Positions 1 through 7,927 of a stretch of 12,756 bases of DNA are shown here, piece after piece. The translations under genes and the position numbers were made by a program. Within the stretch, counting starts at the first letter, position 1; each line of letters begins with the position of its first letter. A model generated the notes under the pieces. That model worked only from the letters and a program-made list of their open reading frames with translations. It ran no database searches and was not told the origin of the DNA. The stretch is taken from assembly GCA_900767385.1 (NCBI GenBank), contig CAAFYY010000096.1, positions 1 through 12,756 of the forward strand, read 5' to 3'. Source of the stretch: Bacteroidales bacterium. GTDB lineage: Bacteria; Bacteroidota; Bacteroidia; Bacteroidales; Paludibacteraceae.

Positions 1-141
1 AGGTCTTTTTTGTTTTATATACACTACCGAAAGTCTGGCGCAATCCGACAATTTTTCGGAAAAAATCAACAAAAAATCTGCAGCACAGCTACACGACTTA
101 TAAAAGTTTCCATACTATTTTTATAAAAGCGGAGAAAGTCG

Positions 142-149
142 TATCTTTG
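142..149 (+). promoter_or_regulatory. Bacteroidota -7 promoter element for gltX
   Basis: TATCTTTG matches the Bacteroidota housekeeping -7 consensus TAnnTTTG and lies 58 nt upstream of the gltX start codon. No clear TTTG -33 element is visible at the expected distance; the region there is only T-rich. The rest of positions 1-207 holds no gene that I can support. Confidence 0.65.
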
Positions 150-168
150 CAGTTCAACAAACAAAAGC

Positions 169-181
169 GGGAGACACTCCC
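169..181 (+). other. Short hairpin in the gltX 5' leader
   Basis: GGGAG-ACA-CTCCC forms a perfect 5-bp GC-rich stem with a 3-nt loop, between the predicted transcription start and the gltX ATG at 208. It has no T tract, so it is not a terminator. It could stabilise the transcript or affect initiation, but it is short enough to be chance. Confidence 0.3.
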
Positions 182-207
182 AATCACATAGAAAATCAGT
201 CATAACA

Positions 208-1725
208 ATGAGAAAAACCAGAGTAAGATTTGCTCCATCTCCAACCGGCCCGCTCCATATCGGCGGTGTGAGAACAGCACTTTACAATTACCTCTTTGCC
301 ATGCAGCAGGGAGGCGACATGATTCTCCGTATCGAAGACACCGACTCCACACGTTTCGTGCCAGGAGCCGAAGACTATATCAAAGAGGCCCTCGAATGGC
401 TCGGCATCCGCTTCACCGAAGGCGTAGGCTATGGTGGCAACTATGGTCCTTACCGCCAGAGCGAACGCCGCGACATCTATAAGGTTCACGTGAAACAACT
501 TTTGAACAGCGGCCACGCCTACATTGCTTTCGACACCCCAGCCCAACTGGAGGAGAAGCGCAAGGAGATTGCCAACTTCCAATACGACGCCACCACCCGT
601 CTGCAGATGACCAACTCACTCACCCTCTCCAAAGAAGAGGTTGACGAGCGCATCGCACGCGGCGACGTCTATGTGGTTCGCGCTAAGATCGAACCGGGAG
701 AAAACATCGTCGTTCACGATATGATTCGTGGCGACGTCACCATCAACTCCTCCATCCTCGACGACAAGGTGCTCTACAAATCAGCCGACGAACTGCCAAC
801 CTACCACTTGGCCAACATCGTCGACGACCACCTGATGGAGGTTACCCACGTCATCCGTGGTGAGGAATGGTTGCCAAGTGCTCCACTCCACGTACTCCTC
901 TACCGTTTCTTCGGTTGGGAAGACACTATGCCACAGTTCGCCCACCTCTCACTGCTCCTCAAACCGGAAGGCAGCGGCAAGCTCAGCAAACGCGACGGCG
1001 ACCGTCTCGGTTTCCCTGTATTCCCGCTCAACTGGACCGACCCAACGACAGGCGCTATCAGCTCTGGTTATCGTGATGCCGGCTACTATCCAGAGGCTGT
1101 AGTCAACTTCCTCGCCCTCCTCGGCTGGAACCCAGGCGACGACCAAGAGTTGATGACCATGAACGAACTCATTGCCAAGTTCTCACTCCAACGCTGCGCC
1201 AAGAGCGGTGCACGCTTCGACTACGAGAAGGGCAAGTGGTTCAACCACACCTATCTCCAACAGCACGACAACGCCGACCTCGCCAAAGATTTCCTCCCAT
1301 TGGCACAAGAGAAAGGCTTCAATCCGTCCATGGATATGCTCGAGAAGATTGCCGGCTTCATCAAAGGCCGTTTGACCTTCGTGTCCGACTTCTGGGCAAA
1401 CGCTTATTTCTATTTCCAAGCTCCTGAGGAATACAACGAGAAAGACCGCCAGAAGCGTTGGAAAGAGGCTACTCCTGAAATCATGAAACAGCTGCACACT
1501 TTCCTTGGCACACTCACAGAGGAAGAGTTCCTCAGCATCCCCGAGTCGGAGGCCAAGGTGACCACTTGGTGCAACGAAAGCGGTTTCAAGATGGGCGACG
1601 TGATGAATCCATTCCGTCTCACCCTTGTCGGCGAGATGAAAGGCCCACATATCTTCGAAATCACCTCTATCCTTGGCAAAGCAGAGACTATGAGACGTCT
1701 CCAACGCGCCATCGACACCTTGTAA
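208..1725 (+). CDS. gltX: Glutamyl-tRNA synthetase (GluRS)
   Basis: Cytoplasmic class I aminoacyl-tRNA synthetase that activates glutamate with ATP and charges tRNA-Glu. The Rossmann-fold catalytic domain opens with SPTGPLHIGG, the HIGH motif being H17-I-G-G20. The second ATP-binding signature, KLSKR (KMSKS type), is at residues 258-262. The C-terminal anticodon-binding region follows. At 505 residues it is somewhat longer than the roughly 470-residue E. coli enzyme. The zinc-binding cysteine cluster of E. coli GluRS is not seen in the corresponding region (AYIAFDT). The start is the first ATG after the TAnnTTTG promoter, with no Shine-Dalgarno sequence, as is usual in this phylum. A strong hairpin terminator follows. 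Codons are strongly C-ending, as expected for a well-expressed gene. Whether it also charges tRNA-Gln cannot be told from sequence alone. Confidence 0.97.
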   Translation: MRKTRVRFAPSPTGPLHIGGVRTALYNYLFAMQQGGDMILRIEDTDSTRFVPGAEDYIKEALEWLGIRFTEGVGYGGNYGPYRQSERRDIYKVHVKQLLNSGHAYIAFDTPAQLEEKRKEIANFQYDATTRLQMTNSLTLSKEEVDERIARGDVYVVRAKIEPGENIVVHDMIRGDVTINSSILDDKVLYKSADELPTYHLANIVDDHLMEVTHVIRGEEWLPSAPLHVLLYRFFGWEDTMPQFAHLSLLLKPEGSGKLSKRDGDRLGFPVFPLNWTDPTTGAISSGYRDAGYYPEAVVNFLALLGWNPGDDQELMTMNELIAKFSLQRCAKSGARFDYEKGKWFNHTYLQQHDNADLAKDFLPLAQEKGFNPSMDMLEKIAGFIKGRLTFVSDFWANAYFYFQAPEEYNEKDRQKRWKEATPEIMKQLHTFLGTLTEEEFLSIPESEAKVTTWCNESGFKMGDVMNPFRLTLVGEMKGPHIFEITSILGKAETMRRLQRAIDTL

Positions 1726-1756
1726 CATCCCATATCGGATAAGCATCCGAGAAAAT

Positions 1757-1800
1757 GCAGAAAGTTGAGTCACTGCGACTTGACTTTCTGCTTTATTTCT
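1757..1800 (+). terminator. Rho-independent-like terminator after gltX
   Basis: A 15-nt left arm (1757-1771) pairs with 1777-1791 around the 5-nt loop ACTGC, with only G-T wobbles as imperfections, followed by TTTATTTCT. It is the natural terminator of gltX. It ends only 6 nt before the ATG of the next gene, so it might also act on that gene's transcription or translation. Confidence 0.8.
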
Positions 1801-1806
1801 AAAACG

Positions 1807-2970
1807 ATGAACGACGCAACCGCCCAATACATCGAAGCCAATATCAACAGTTCCATTCGCGAACTGGCTTTGAAGTCGACCCCCGCCGATGTCGATAAGA
1901 CGCTTGCGTTACAACAGATCACCGCCCGTCAGTTGCTCAAGGACAAAGTGCCATCATGGGCTCAAAACAAAGACCTACTCTTTCCGCCACGCCTCAACGT
2001 GGAACAATGTTCTTCCGAACTGACAGCCAACTACAAAGCCTCGCTGGTAGAACATGGTGAGTGGCACACCGACCTCACGGGCGGCATGGGCATCGACTGC
2101 TATTTCCTCTCAAAACGCTTCAAGAAGAGTCACTACGTGGAGATGCAAGAGATGCTCTGCCAACTCATGCGCCACAACGCCAAGACACTTGAAGCCGACA
2201 TAGAAATCCACAACTCCACATCCGAGGACTTTTTAGGAAATCTCAGCGAGCCTCAAGACCTCATCTTCATTGACCCAGCCAGGCGCAACGATGCCGGACA
2301 GAAAACGGTACTTATCTCCCAATGCACCCCCAACATCGAGCCACTTTGGAACACCCTTCTCAGCAAGGGTAAGACCGTCATGGTCAAGCTATCTCCAATG
2401 CTCGACATACAACTATCCATCAAGGTACTGAGTCACATCAAGGAAGTTCATATCGTGGCTGTTGACGGCGAGTGCAAGGAGTTGTTGTTGATTGCACAGA
2501 AGGAATTCGATGGAGAACCTTCCCTTCACTGCGTGGAGTTGGGCAAGACCCCTCAAGTATGGCACACCGACTGTTGCACAGACAGCGCCCCCTATGTCGG
2601 AGCCAAAGAGATGGGCCGTTTCCTCTTTGAGCCTGACGTCACCATCATGAAGGCGGGCATGTTCAACGCCATCTCACAAGTCTACAGCCTCTCCTCTTTA
2701 GACCCCAACACCCATCTGCTCACTGGCAACGAACCGACTGAAGCGTTCTTTGGCCACCGTTTTAAGATAGAGAGCGTCATCCAATTCAACAAACACGCAG
2801 TCAAGTTGATACCCGACGCCTGGAAGAGAGCCAACATCTCTACGCGCAACTTCCCCATCGGCGCAGAGCAGTTGAGAAAACAGCTGAAAATAAACGGATT
2901 CAGCAACAACTATATCTTTGGCGTCACCTTCCAGAAAAAACACCTTCTGCTCCTCTGCCACAGATTGTGA
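1807..2970 (+). CDS. THUMP-like class I SAM-dependent methyltransferase (PG_1098 family)
   Basis: A 387-residue protein of the Bacteroidota PG_1098/THUMP-like family, named after a Porphyromonas gingivalis protein. The order is an N-terminal helical and ferredoxin-like region, a Rossmann methyltransferase core, and a C-terminal THUMP-like region. The SAM-binding loop is DLTGGMGID from residue 89, followed by an acidic residue in HYVEMQ that would contact the SAM ribose. The putative catalytic motif is DPARR at 156-160 (FIDPARR). THUMP-like domains suggest an RNA substrate, but the target is unknown. I chose ATG 1807. An upstream alternative start at 1765 would put the coding sequence inside the gltX terminator hairpin. 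No TAnnTTTG promoter is visible between gltX and this gene, so it may depend on readthrough or on an unrecognised promoter. Confidence 0.85.
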   Translation: MNDATAQYIEANINSSIRELALKSTPADVDKTLALQQITARQLLKDKVPSWAQNKDLLFPPRLNVEQCSSELTANYKASLVEHGEWHTDLTGGMGIDCYFLSKRFKKSHYVEMQEMLCQLMRHNAKTLEADIEIHNSTSEDFLGNLSEPQDLIFIDPARRNDAGQKTVLISQCTPNIEPLWNTLLSKGKTVMVKLSPMLDIQLSIKVLSHIKEVHIVAVDGECKELLLIAQKEFDGEPSLHCVELGKTPQVWHTDCCTDSAPYVGAKEMGRFLFEPDVTIMKAGMFNAISQVYSLSSLDPNTHLLTGNEPTEAFFGHRFKIESVIQFNKHAVKLIPDAWKRANISTRNFPIGAEQLRKQLKINGFSNNYIFGVTFQKKHLLLLCHRL

Positions 2971-3022
2971 CGACGGCGGCACTTTTCTCGGCAAAAAACT
3001 TTAATAAAAGAGGTAAAATTCT

Positions 3023-3030
3023 TACCTTTG
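3023..3030 (+). promoter_or_regulatory. Bacteroidota -7 element for the glycosyltransferase-prfB operon
   Basis: TACCTTTG matches TAnnTTTG and lies 24 nt upstream of ATG 3055. It probably drives the five-gene cluster that runs to 7717, because no other convincing promoter was seen before 7787. The -33 position shows only a weak TTTA. Confidence 0.65.
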
Positions 3031-3054
3031 TCCCCAAATAAACAAATAGAAATT

Positions 3055-3792
3055 ATGTCAGATTCCGTAGTTATCATCCCGACCTATAACGAGAAAGAAA
3101 ACATCGAGAACATCATCCGTACCGTTTTTGATCTCTCTCATCCTTTTGACATCCTCATCATCGACGACGGTTCGCCAGACGGCACTGCTGCCATCGTCAA
3201 ACGTCTTCAAAATGAGTTTCCTGAGCGTCTTCATCTCGTTGAGCGCTCTGGCAAGTTAGGATTGGGCACCGCCTATATCAGAGGTTTTGAGTGGGTCTTG
3301 GAGCATGACTACGAATATGTTTTTGAGATGGATGCCGACTTCTCACACCCTGTGCCAAAGCTCTTGGAACTTTACGACGCTTGTGCCAACAAAGGCTTCG
3401 ATGTTGCCGTAGGTTCACGCTATGTGGGCAATGTGGTTAACGTCGTCAACTGGCCAATGGGACGTGTGATGATGTCCTACTTTGCATCTATGTACGTTCG
3501 CATCGTCACCGGTTTGAAAGTGGCCGACACCACAGCAGGCTTCGTCTGCTATCGTCGCAAGGTGCTTCAAACCATCGAACTGGACAAAATCAAATTCAAA
3601 GGCTACGCCTTCCAGATTGAGATGAAGTTCACCGCCAGCAAATGCGGTTTCAAAATCACAGAAGTCCCAATCGTCTTCGTCAATCGCGCCCTCGGCACCT
3701 CCAAGATGTCTGGCGGCATCTTCTCTGAAGCGCTCTTTGGCGTCGTACAACTGAAAGTCAGCAGTTGGTTCCGCAAATATCCCAAAGCATAA
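3055..3792 (+). CDS. Polyprenol monophosphomannose synthase-like family 2 glycosyltransferase
   Basis: A 245-residue GT-A fold enzyme resembling dolichyl/polyprenol-phosphate mannose synthase (DPM1), which transfers a sugar from GDP-mannose or a similar nucleotide sugar to a polyprenyl phosphate at the inner face of the membrane. Visible motifs are IIPTYNE at 7-13, the nucleotide-binding DDGSPDGT at 37-44, and the metal-binding DAD in MDADFSH (residues 93-95). There is no C-terminal membrane domain, as in the short DPM1 class. The start is ATG 3055, 24 nt after the promoter. An in-frame upstream TTG at 3028 overlaps the promoter and is rejected. It is the first gene of a plus-strand cluster, with prfB 37 nt downstream. 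The exact sugar and the acceptor pathway are not determined. Confidence 0.88.
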   Translation: MSDSVVIIPTYNEKENIENIIRTVFDLSHPFDILIIDDGSPDGTAAIVKRLQNEFPERLHLVERSGKLGLGTAYIRGFEWVLEHDYEYVFEMDADFSHPVPKLLELYDACANKGFDVAVGSRYVGNVVNVVNWPMGRVMMSYFASMYVRIVTGLKVADTTAGFVCYRRKVLQTIELDKIKFKGYAFQIEMKFTASKCGFKITEVPIVFVNRALGTSKMSGGIFSEALFGVVQLKVSSWFRKYPKA

Positions 3793-3829
3793 CGCATTTT
3801 CGAACTGACATTTTTGAAATTGGAAACCG

Positions 3830-4939
3830 ATGATTACAACCGACCAAATCAAAGAACTTGAAGAGCGCGTGCAAGCATTACACCGCTATCTTGATATCCC
3901 GACTCGCAAGATCCAATTGGAAGAAGAGGAATTGCGTACTCAGGCACCCGAATTCTGGAACGACCAAAAGAGTGCCGAAATCCAGATGAAGAAAGTCAAA
4001 GAGATTAAATACTGGATTGAGGGCTACGAAACCGTGGCTGCCGCCTTGGAAGAGGTGAAACTCGCCTTTGAATTTCTCAAAGAGGGAGCTACCGAAGAGT
4101 CTGAAGTGGACGCAGCCTACAACACAGCGATTGAAAAGACCGAAGCCTTGGAGATGCGTAACATGTTACGCCGCGAAGAGGACAAACTCGGCGCTGTCAT
4201 CAAGATTGTGGCAGGTGCCGGTGGTACAGAGGCTCAAGACTGGGCCGATATGCTGATGCGCATGTACCTCCGCTACTGCGAGAAATCGGGCTACAAAACA
4301 GAGATTTCACATATCCTTGACGGTGACGAAGCCGGCATCAAGTCGGTGACCATCAAAGTCGAAGGCGACTATGCCTATGGTTATCTCAAAAGCGAGAATG
4401 GTGTCCACCGTCTCGTTCGCGTCAGCCCCTACAATGCTCAAGGCAAACGCATGACTTCATTCTCTTCCGTCTTTGTTGTGCCACTCATCGACGACACCAT
4501 AGAAATCGAAATTCAAACCGCCAACCTCAGTTGGGATACCTTCCGAAGCGGTGGCGCTGGTGGTCAGAACGTCAACAAGGTTGAGTCTGGCGTTCGCCTT
4601 CACTACACCTTCAAGAACCCGCTCACAGGACTTGACGACGAAATCGTCATTGAGAACACTGAGACACGCGACCAACCTAAGAACAAGGAGAATGCTCTCC
4701 GACTGTTGAAATCACAACTCTACGAACTGGAGTTGGAGAAACGCAATCAGGAGACCGCCAAGGTAGAGGCAGGCAAGAAGAAAATCGAATGGGGCTCACA
4801 GATCCGTTCCTATGTCTTCGACGACCGCCGCGTAAAAGACCACCGCACCAACTACCAGACATCCAACGTCAACGCAGTGATGGATGGCGACATCGATGCT
4901 TTCATCAAAGCCTATCTCATGGAGTTTGCCGGCAAGTAA
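3830..4939 (+). CDS. prfB: Peptide chain release factor 2 (RF2)
   Basis: RF2 recognises UGA and UAA stop codons and triggers release of the finished peptide on the ribosome. The 369-residue product has the N-terminal helical domain, the stop-codon-reading loop, and the catalytic GGQ at residues 244-246 inside the conserved RSGGAGGQNVNKVES. The codon-reading tripeptide, SPF in E. coli RF2, is S199-P200-Y201 here. Many bacterial prfB genes need a +1 programmed frameshift at CUU-UGA-C. Here the equivalent place reads TAT CTT GAT (3887-3895) in one continuous frame, so the autoregulatory frameshift is absent. The start ATG 3830 gives the expected N-terminus for an RF2 (ELEERVQALHRYLD). The lipoprotein gene starts 7 nt after the stop codon. 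Confidence 0.97.
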   Translation: MITTDQIKELEERVQALHRYLDIPTRKIQLEEEELRTQAPEFWNDQKSAEIQMKKVKEIKYWIEGYETVAAALEEVKLAFEFLKEGATEESEVDAAYNTAIEKTEALEMRNMLRREEDKLGAVIKIVAGAGGTEAQDWADMLMRMYLRYCEKSGYKTEISHILDGDEAGIKSVTIKVEGDYAYGYLKSENGVHRLVRVSPYNAQGKRMTSFSSVFVVPLIDDTIEIEIQTANLSWDTFRSGGAGGQNVNKVESGVRLHYTFKNPLTGLDDEIVIENTETRDQPKNKENALRLLKSQLYELELEKRNQETAKVEAGKKKIEWGSQIRSYVFDDRRVKDHRTNYQTSNVNAVMDGDIDAFIKAYLMEFAGK

Positions 4940-4946
4940 CCGAAGA

Positions 4947-6464
4947 ATGAAACAGCGTACACATATCCTATTTCTTAGTCTGATTCTGACGATTATCGGA
5001 ATCACCTCGTGCACGCAGATTCATTACTCAAATGATCCTAACGTACGACTCACTTATTCGTGCGACACCCTCACCTTCGATACCATCTTCGCCACCATTC
5101 CTTCACGCACCAGTTCGTTTGTGGTTTACAACAACACGAACGACTACCTAATGATTAGCGAAATCAGACTGAGAAATGGCAGCGAATCGAATTTCCGTTT
5201 CAACTGCAACGGTAAGCTTCCAGACAAAAGCAACTGTCTGACAAACATGGAAATCATGCCGAAGGACAGTCTCTACGTATTTGTTGAGATGACAGCACAG
5301 GAGAACGATGGCTCGGCTCCAGTATATATTGAAGACGAGTTGTTGTTTACCGTCAACGGCAACACCAACGGAGTGATACTGAATGCCTATGGACAAAACG
5401 CCACAATCTTCAGAGGTCACTCTTTGACAGGCGATACGACGCTGACCAACGAATACAACTACCTTGTCTTCGACTACCTCCACGTGCCAGAAGGAACGAC
5501 GCTCACCATCGAAGAGGGTTCCACCCTCTATTTTCACAAAGGGGCCCACCTCATTGTTGACGGCAACCTCAACTGCAATGGCACATTGGAGAACCCGATT
5601 GTTATGCGTGGCGACCGCTTCGACCATATTGCCGACGTCGACCACACCCCTTACGACTATATGCCTGGCCAGTGGGGCAACATATACCTTCAGAACAGCA
5701 CAGGCGTCCACAACCTCACACACACGCATATCCGTGGTGGTTCACTTGGCATCATGCTGATAGGAGCATCCAGGAGCAACCCAACACTGAATATGGAGAG
5801 TTGTATCGTACACAATATGAGCAGCTACGGTCTCTACATCCAGGAAGGCATCGCCAATCTCACGAACTGCGAGATTTCCAACTGCGGTATCTCTTGTCTC
5901 CTCCAGTTGGGCGGAGAGATGAGTTCCACCCACTGCACCTTCGCCAACTACTACCCTTGGGATATCCGCGAAGCCCCCGCCGTGCTAATCTCCAACTACA
6001 TCCTCAACGGCAACCGCCTGTCCATCTTCCCTATCCAACGCAGCGTGATGGAAAACTCAATCATCTTCGGTAGTAAGGGCGAGGAATTAGAACTGCAACG
6101 CGACACCTTCACCAATGCGCTGTTCAACGTCTACATCTCCAACTGCTTGATTAAGGCTCAAAAGAAGGAAGAGGAGTTTTACCACGATATCCTTTGGAGT
6201 CATTCACAAAACGACCTCATCCCAGGCACCACGGTCTACTACACCGACACCGTCTTCGTCAACACCTCCATCAGCAACATCGAGGAGACCGGCTATTTCA
6301 ATTTCCAGCTTGAGTACAATTCAAGAGCCTGCAACGCCGCCAACCCCAACGTCAGCGCGCTCCACCCTATCGACCTCAAAGGGGACAACCGCATGAGCGA
6401 CGGCAAGCCAGACCTTGGAGCTTACGAAAGAGTACGTCCAGCCCAAACTTCAATCCGCAGGTAA
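4947..6464 (+). CDS. Beta-helix lipoprotein of unknown function
   Basis: A 505-residue envelope protein. It starts with a basic, hydrophobic signal peptide and a lipobox, I19-T-S-C22, so Cys22 is the likely lipidated residue. No acidic run follows the cysteine, so there is no obvious Bacteroidota surface-export signal. Residues from about 190 to 400 look like repeated beta-strand turns of a right-handed parallel beta-helix, with short ladders rich in N, G, T and S (for example GTTLTIEEGSTLYF, then VHNMSSYGLYIQEG). The C-terminus ends in KPDLGAYE, a motif seen at the end of many exported Bacteroidota beta-helix proteins. The start ATG 4947 was chosen because it gives a clean signal peptide; the longer frame from 4884 overlaps prfB. 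The next gene follows after 1 nt. Function and ligand are unknown. Confidence 0.85.
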   Translation: MKQRTHILFLSLILTIIGITSCTQIHYSNDPNVRLTYSCDTLTFDTIFATIPSRTSSFVVYNNTNDYLMISEIRLRNGSESNFRFNCNGKLPDKSNCLTNMEIMPKDSLYVFVEMTAQENDGSAPVYIEDELLFTVNGNTNGVILNAYGQNATIFRGHSLTGDTTLTNEYNYLVFDYLHVPEGTTLTIEEGSTLYFHKGAHLIVDGNLNCNGTLENPIVMRGDRFDHIADVDHTPYDYMPGQWGNIYLQNSTGVHNLTHTHIRGGSLGIMLIGASRSNPTLNMESCIVHNMSSYGLYIQEGIANLTNCEISNCGISCLLQLGGEMSSTHCTFANYYPWDIREAPAVLISNYILNGNRLSIFPIQRSVMENSIIFGSKGEELELQRDTFTNALFNVYISNCLIKAQKKEEEFYHDILWSHSQNDLIPGTTVYYTDTVFVNTSISNIEETGYFNFQLEYNSRACNAANPNVSALHPIDLKGDNRMSDGKPDLGAYERVRPAQTSIRR

Positions 6465-6465
6465 T

Positions 6466-7512
6466 ATGTCTGGTCTCAAGACGTTATACCTAACAATTCT
6501 CTTGCTTCTCACCGTCTCTGCCCTCACAGCACAAAAGGTACAGGAGCAATATGCCGTCATGACCTACAACGTCGAAAATCTCTTCGACACCAAGGATGAC
6601 CCCCTAACGAACGATGAGGAATTTACCCCAAAAGGCGACTACCATTGGACTTACTACCGACTGAGGAAGAAACTCGGTCAGATAGCCCGCGTCATCGCTA
6701 CCTCCAACAGCTGGAATCCACCAGCCATCGTTGCCCTCTGCGAGGTAGAGAACGACGACGTACTCAGAAACCTCGTATATGGTTCACCACTCAAAAATCT
6801 CCGATACAACTTCATACACTTCGACTCTCCGGATCCTCGCGGTATCGACGTCGCCCTACTCTATCGTAAAGACCATTTTACACCCATCAACGCGAGAGCT
6901 ATAGCTGCCAGCGACACCGCCAGAGAGCGAAGAACACGCGACATCCTCTACGTGAGCGGCATCATAGCCTCCGACACCCTCCATATCTTTGTCTGCCATT
7001 TTCCCTCCCGACTGGGCGGCGAAGCAGCCTCTGAGCCACGAAGAATAGAAACTGCATACCGTCTGAGAGCGACCGTTGACAGTGTGTTCTCCACCAACGC
7101 TCGGGCAAAAATCATCATCATGGGCGATTTCAACGACTATCCCTACAACCGCTCTATCTCAGAGATACTCAAAGCACAAGCACCCCATTCCTCACCACAA
7201 GACGGAGAGCTCTATGACTTATGCGCCCCCTTGCAACACGCCGACACCATCGGCAGTCATAAATTTCAAAACCAATGGGGCATGCTTGACCATATCATCG
7301 TCTCTGGAAGTTTGCTCAACAGTCAAACACTTCTGACTACGCAGGCCGATAATATACGCATTTTCTCACCCGACTGGCTGTTGGAAGGGGACGACGTTCA
7401 CAGTCGCAAGCCGAAACGAACTTTCCTGGGACAAAGCTATCACGGAGGATACAGCGATCACCTCCCTGTCCTTCTGGAGATTCTCAACAACGTAAAACAA
7501 CAAATCCCATAA
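6466..7512 (+). CDS. Exported endonuclease/exonuclease/phosphatase-family protein
   Basis: A 348-residue member of the metal-dependent EEP superfamily (DNase I, AP endonuclease and inositol phosphatase fold), preceded by a signal peptide ending near ALTAQ (residues 19-23), so it should act in the periplasm or outside. Family signatures appear in order: TYNVENLF at 33-40, the metal-binding glutamate E93 in LCEVEND, the catalytic DFND at 221-224, and SDHLPV, with D331 and H332 as the general base pair. All key residues are present, so it should be active. Whether the substrate is nucleic acid or a phosphoester cannot be told. The start ATG 6466 follows the lipoprotein stop after 1 nt. The longer frame from 6415 would lose the clean signal peptide. 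The CWC gene begins 4 nt downstream. Confidence 0.88.
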   Translation: MSGLKTLYLTILLLLTVSALTAQKVQEQYAVMTYNVENLFDTKDDPLTNDEEFTPKGDYHWTYYRLRKKLGQIARVIATSNSWNPPAIVALCEVENDDVLRNLVYGSPLKNLRYNFIHFDSPDPRGIDVALLYRKDHFTPINARAIAASDTARERRTRDILYVSGIIASDTLHIFVCHFPSRLGGEAASEPRRIETAYRLRATVDSVFSTNARAKIIIMGDFNDYPYNRSISEILKAQAPHSSPQDGELYDLCAPLQHADTIGSHKFQNQWGMLDHIIVSGSLLNSQTLLTTQADNIRIFSPDWLLEGDDVHSRKPKRTFLGQSYHGGYSDHLPVLLEILNNVKQQIP

Positions 7513-7516
7513 CACG

Positions 7517-7717
7517 ATGCCAACAGTAAAGACCTGCCCACGCTGTGGAGCGCAACTCATCTGCCGCCACGACGACATGACTATCCCTTGCGACTGCACC
7601 AAGGTGAAACTCGAGAAGAAACACTTCGACTATATCCGTCGCCACTACGACAATTGTCTCTGTCTCGACTGTCTCCGTGCCATCGAAGCCATGACCGACG
7701 AAGAACTGCAGCAATAG
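7517..7717 (+). CDS. Small cysteine-rich CWC-family protein
   Basis: A 66-residue protein with eight cysteines at 7, 10, 16, 25, 27, 47, 49 and 52. The pattern CPRCG, then CDC, then CLCLDCL fits the cysteine-rich CWC family, presumed to bind zinc or another metal through paired cysteine knuckles. No signal peptide is visible, so it is probably cytoplasmic. Its role is unknown in the family at large. It starts 4 nt after the exported EEP-family gene and so appears to be the last gene of the operon that begins with the glycosyltransferase. No convincing terminator was found after it. Confidence 0.85.
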   Translation: MPTVKTCPRCGAQLICRHDDMTIPCDCTKVKLEKKHFDYIRRHYDNCLCLDCLRAIEAMTDEELQQ

Positions 7718-7786
7718 TTCCGACAAGAAATAGAAAGACATTGGTTAAAACGGATAGTCTGTTTAGAAAAAAAGCAGAAGGAAACC

Positions 7787-7817
7787 TTTGTCGTTACAAG
7801 AGTTTGTTGTATTTTTG
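7787..7817 (+). promoter_or_regulatory. Complete Bacteroidota promoter (-33 TTTG, -7 TATTTTTG) for the sigma factor gene
   Basis: TTTG at 7787-7790 and TATTTTTG at 7810-7817 are separated by 19 nt, fitting the Bacteroidota consensus TTTG-N19-TAnnTTTG. This is the best promoter in the window. It implies a 5' leader of roughly 155 nt before ATG 7979. The 261-nt gap between the CWC gene and the sigma factor gene holds this promoter, the leader and a repeated motif, but no gene. Confidence 0.7.
7791..7805 (+). repeat. Direct repeat copy 1: TCGTTACAAnnnTTT
   Basis: TCGTTACAA, a 3-nt spacer and TTT lie between the -33 and -7 elements of the sigma factor promoter. The same string recurs at 7928-7942. 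Its position inside the promoter would suit an operator. Confidence 0.4.
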
Positions 7818-7927
7818 CCCCGTAATATCGCTGTCCACAAAGCAGCGCCATCTCCCAACACATAAACGCAGACGCCTATCGTAGTGACCCTACTCCACAT
7901 AGTTTTCTAAAGCAAATAGTAATCATT

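Noticed and set aside
46..60. CCGA/TCGG hairpin near the left edge, considered as the terminator of an upstream gene
   Set aside because: The stem is only 4 bp and is followed by an A run, so it does not terminate plus-strand transcripts. Not convincing on the minus strand either.
1183..1827. Open frame of 214 codons on the minus strand opposite gltX
   Set aside because: It lies antisense to an unambiguous GluRS gene whose C-ending codons create long antisense frames, and it has no recognisable domain.
4884..4946. N-terminal extension of the lipoprotein into prfB
   Set aside because: The extension would bury the signal peptide. ATG 4947 gives a standard lipoprotein signal.
5148..5729. Open frame of 193 codons on the minus strand inside the lipoprotein gene
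   Set aside because: Val/Ala-rich shadow frame. The plus-strand lipoprotein has a lipobox and operon context.
7747..7764. Weak hairpin AAACGGA-TAG-TCTGTTT after the CWC gene, considered as a terminator
   Set aside because: The stem has an internal mismatch and is followed by A residues, not T, on the plus strand.
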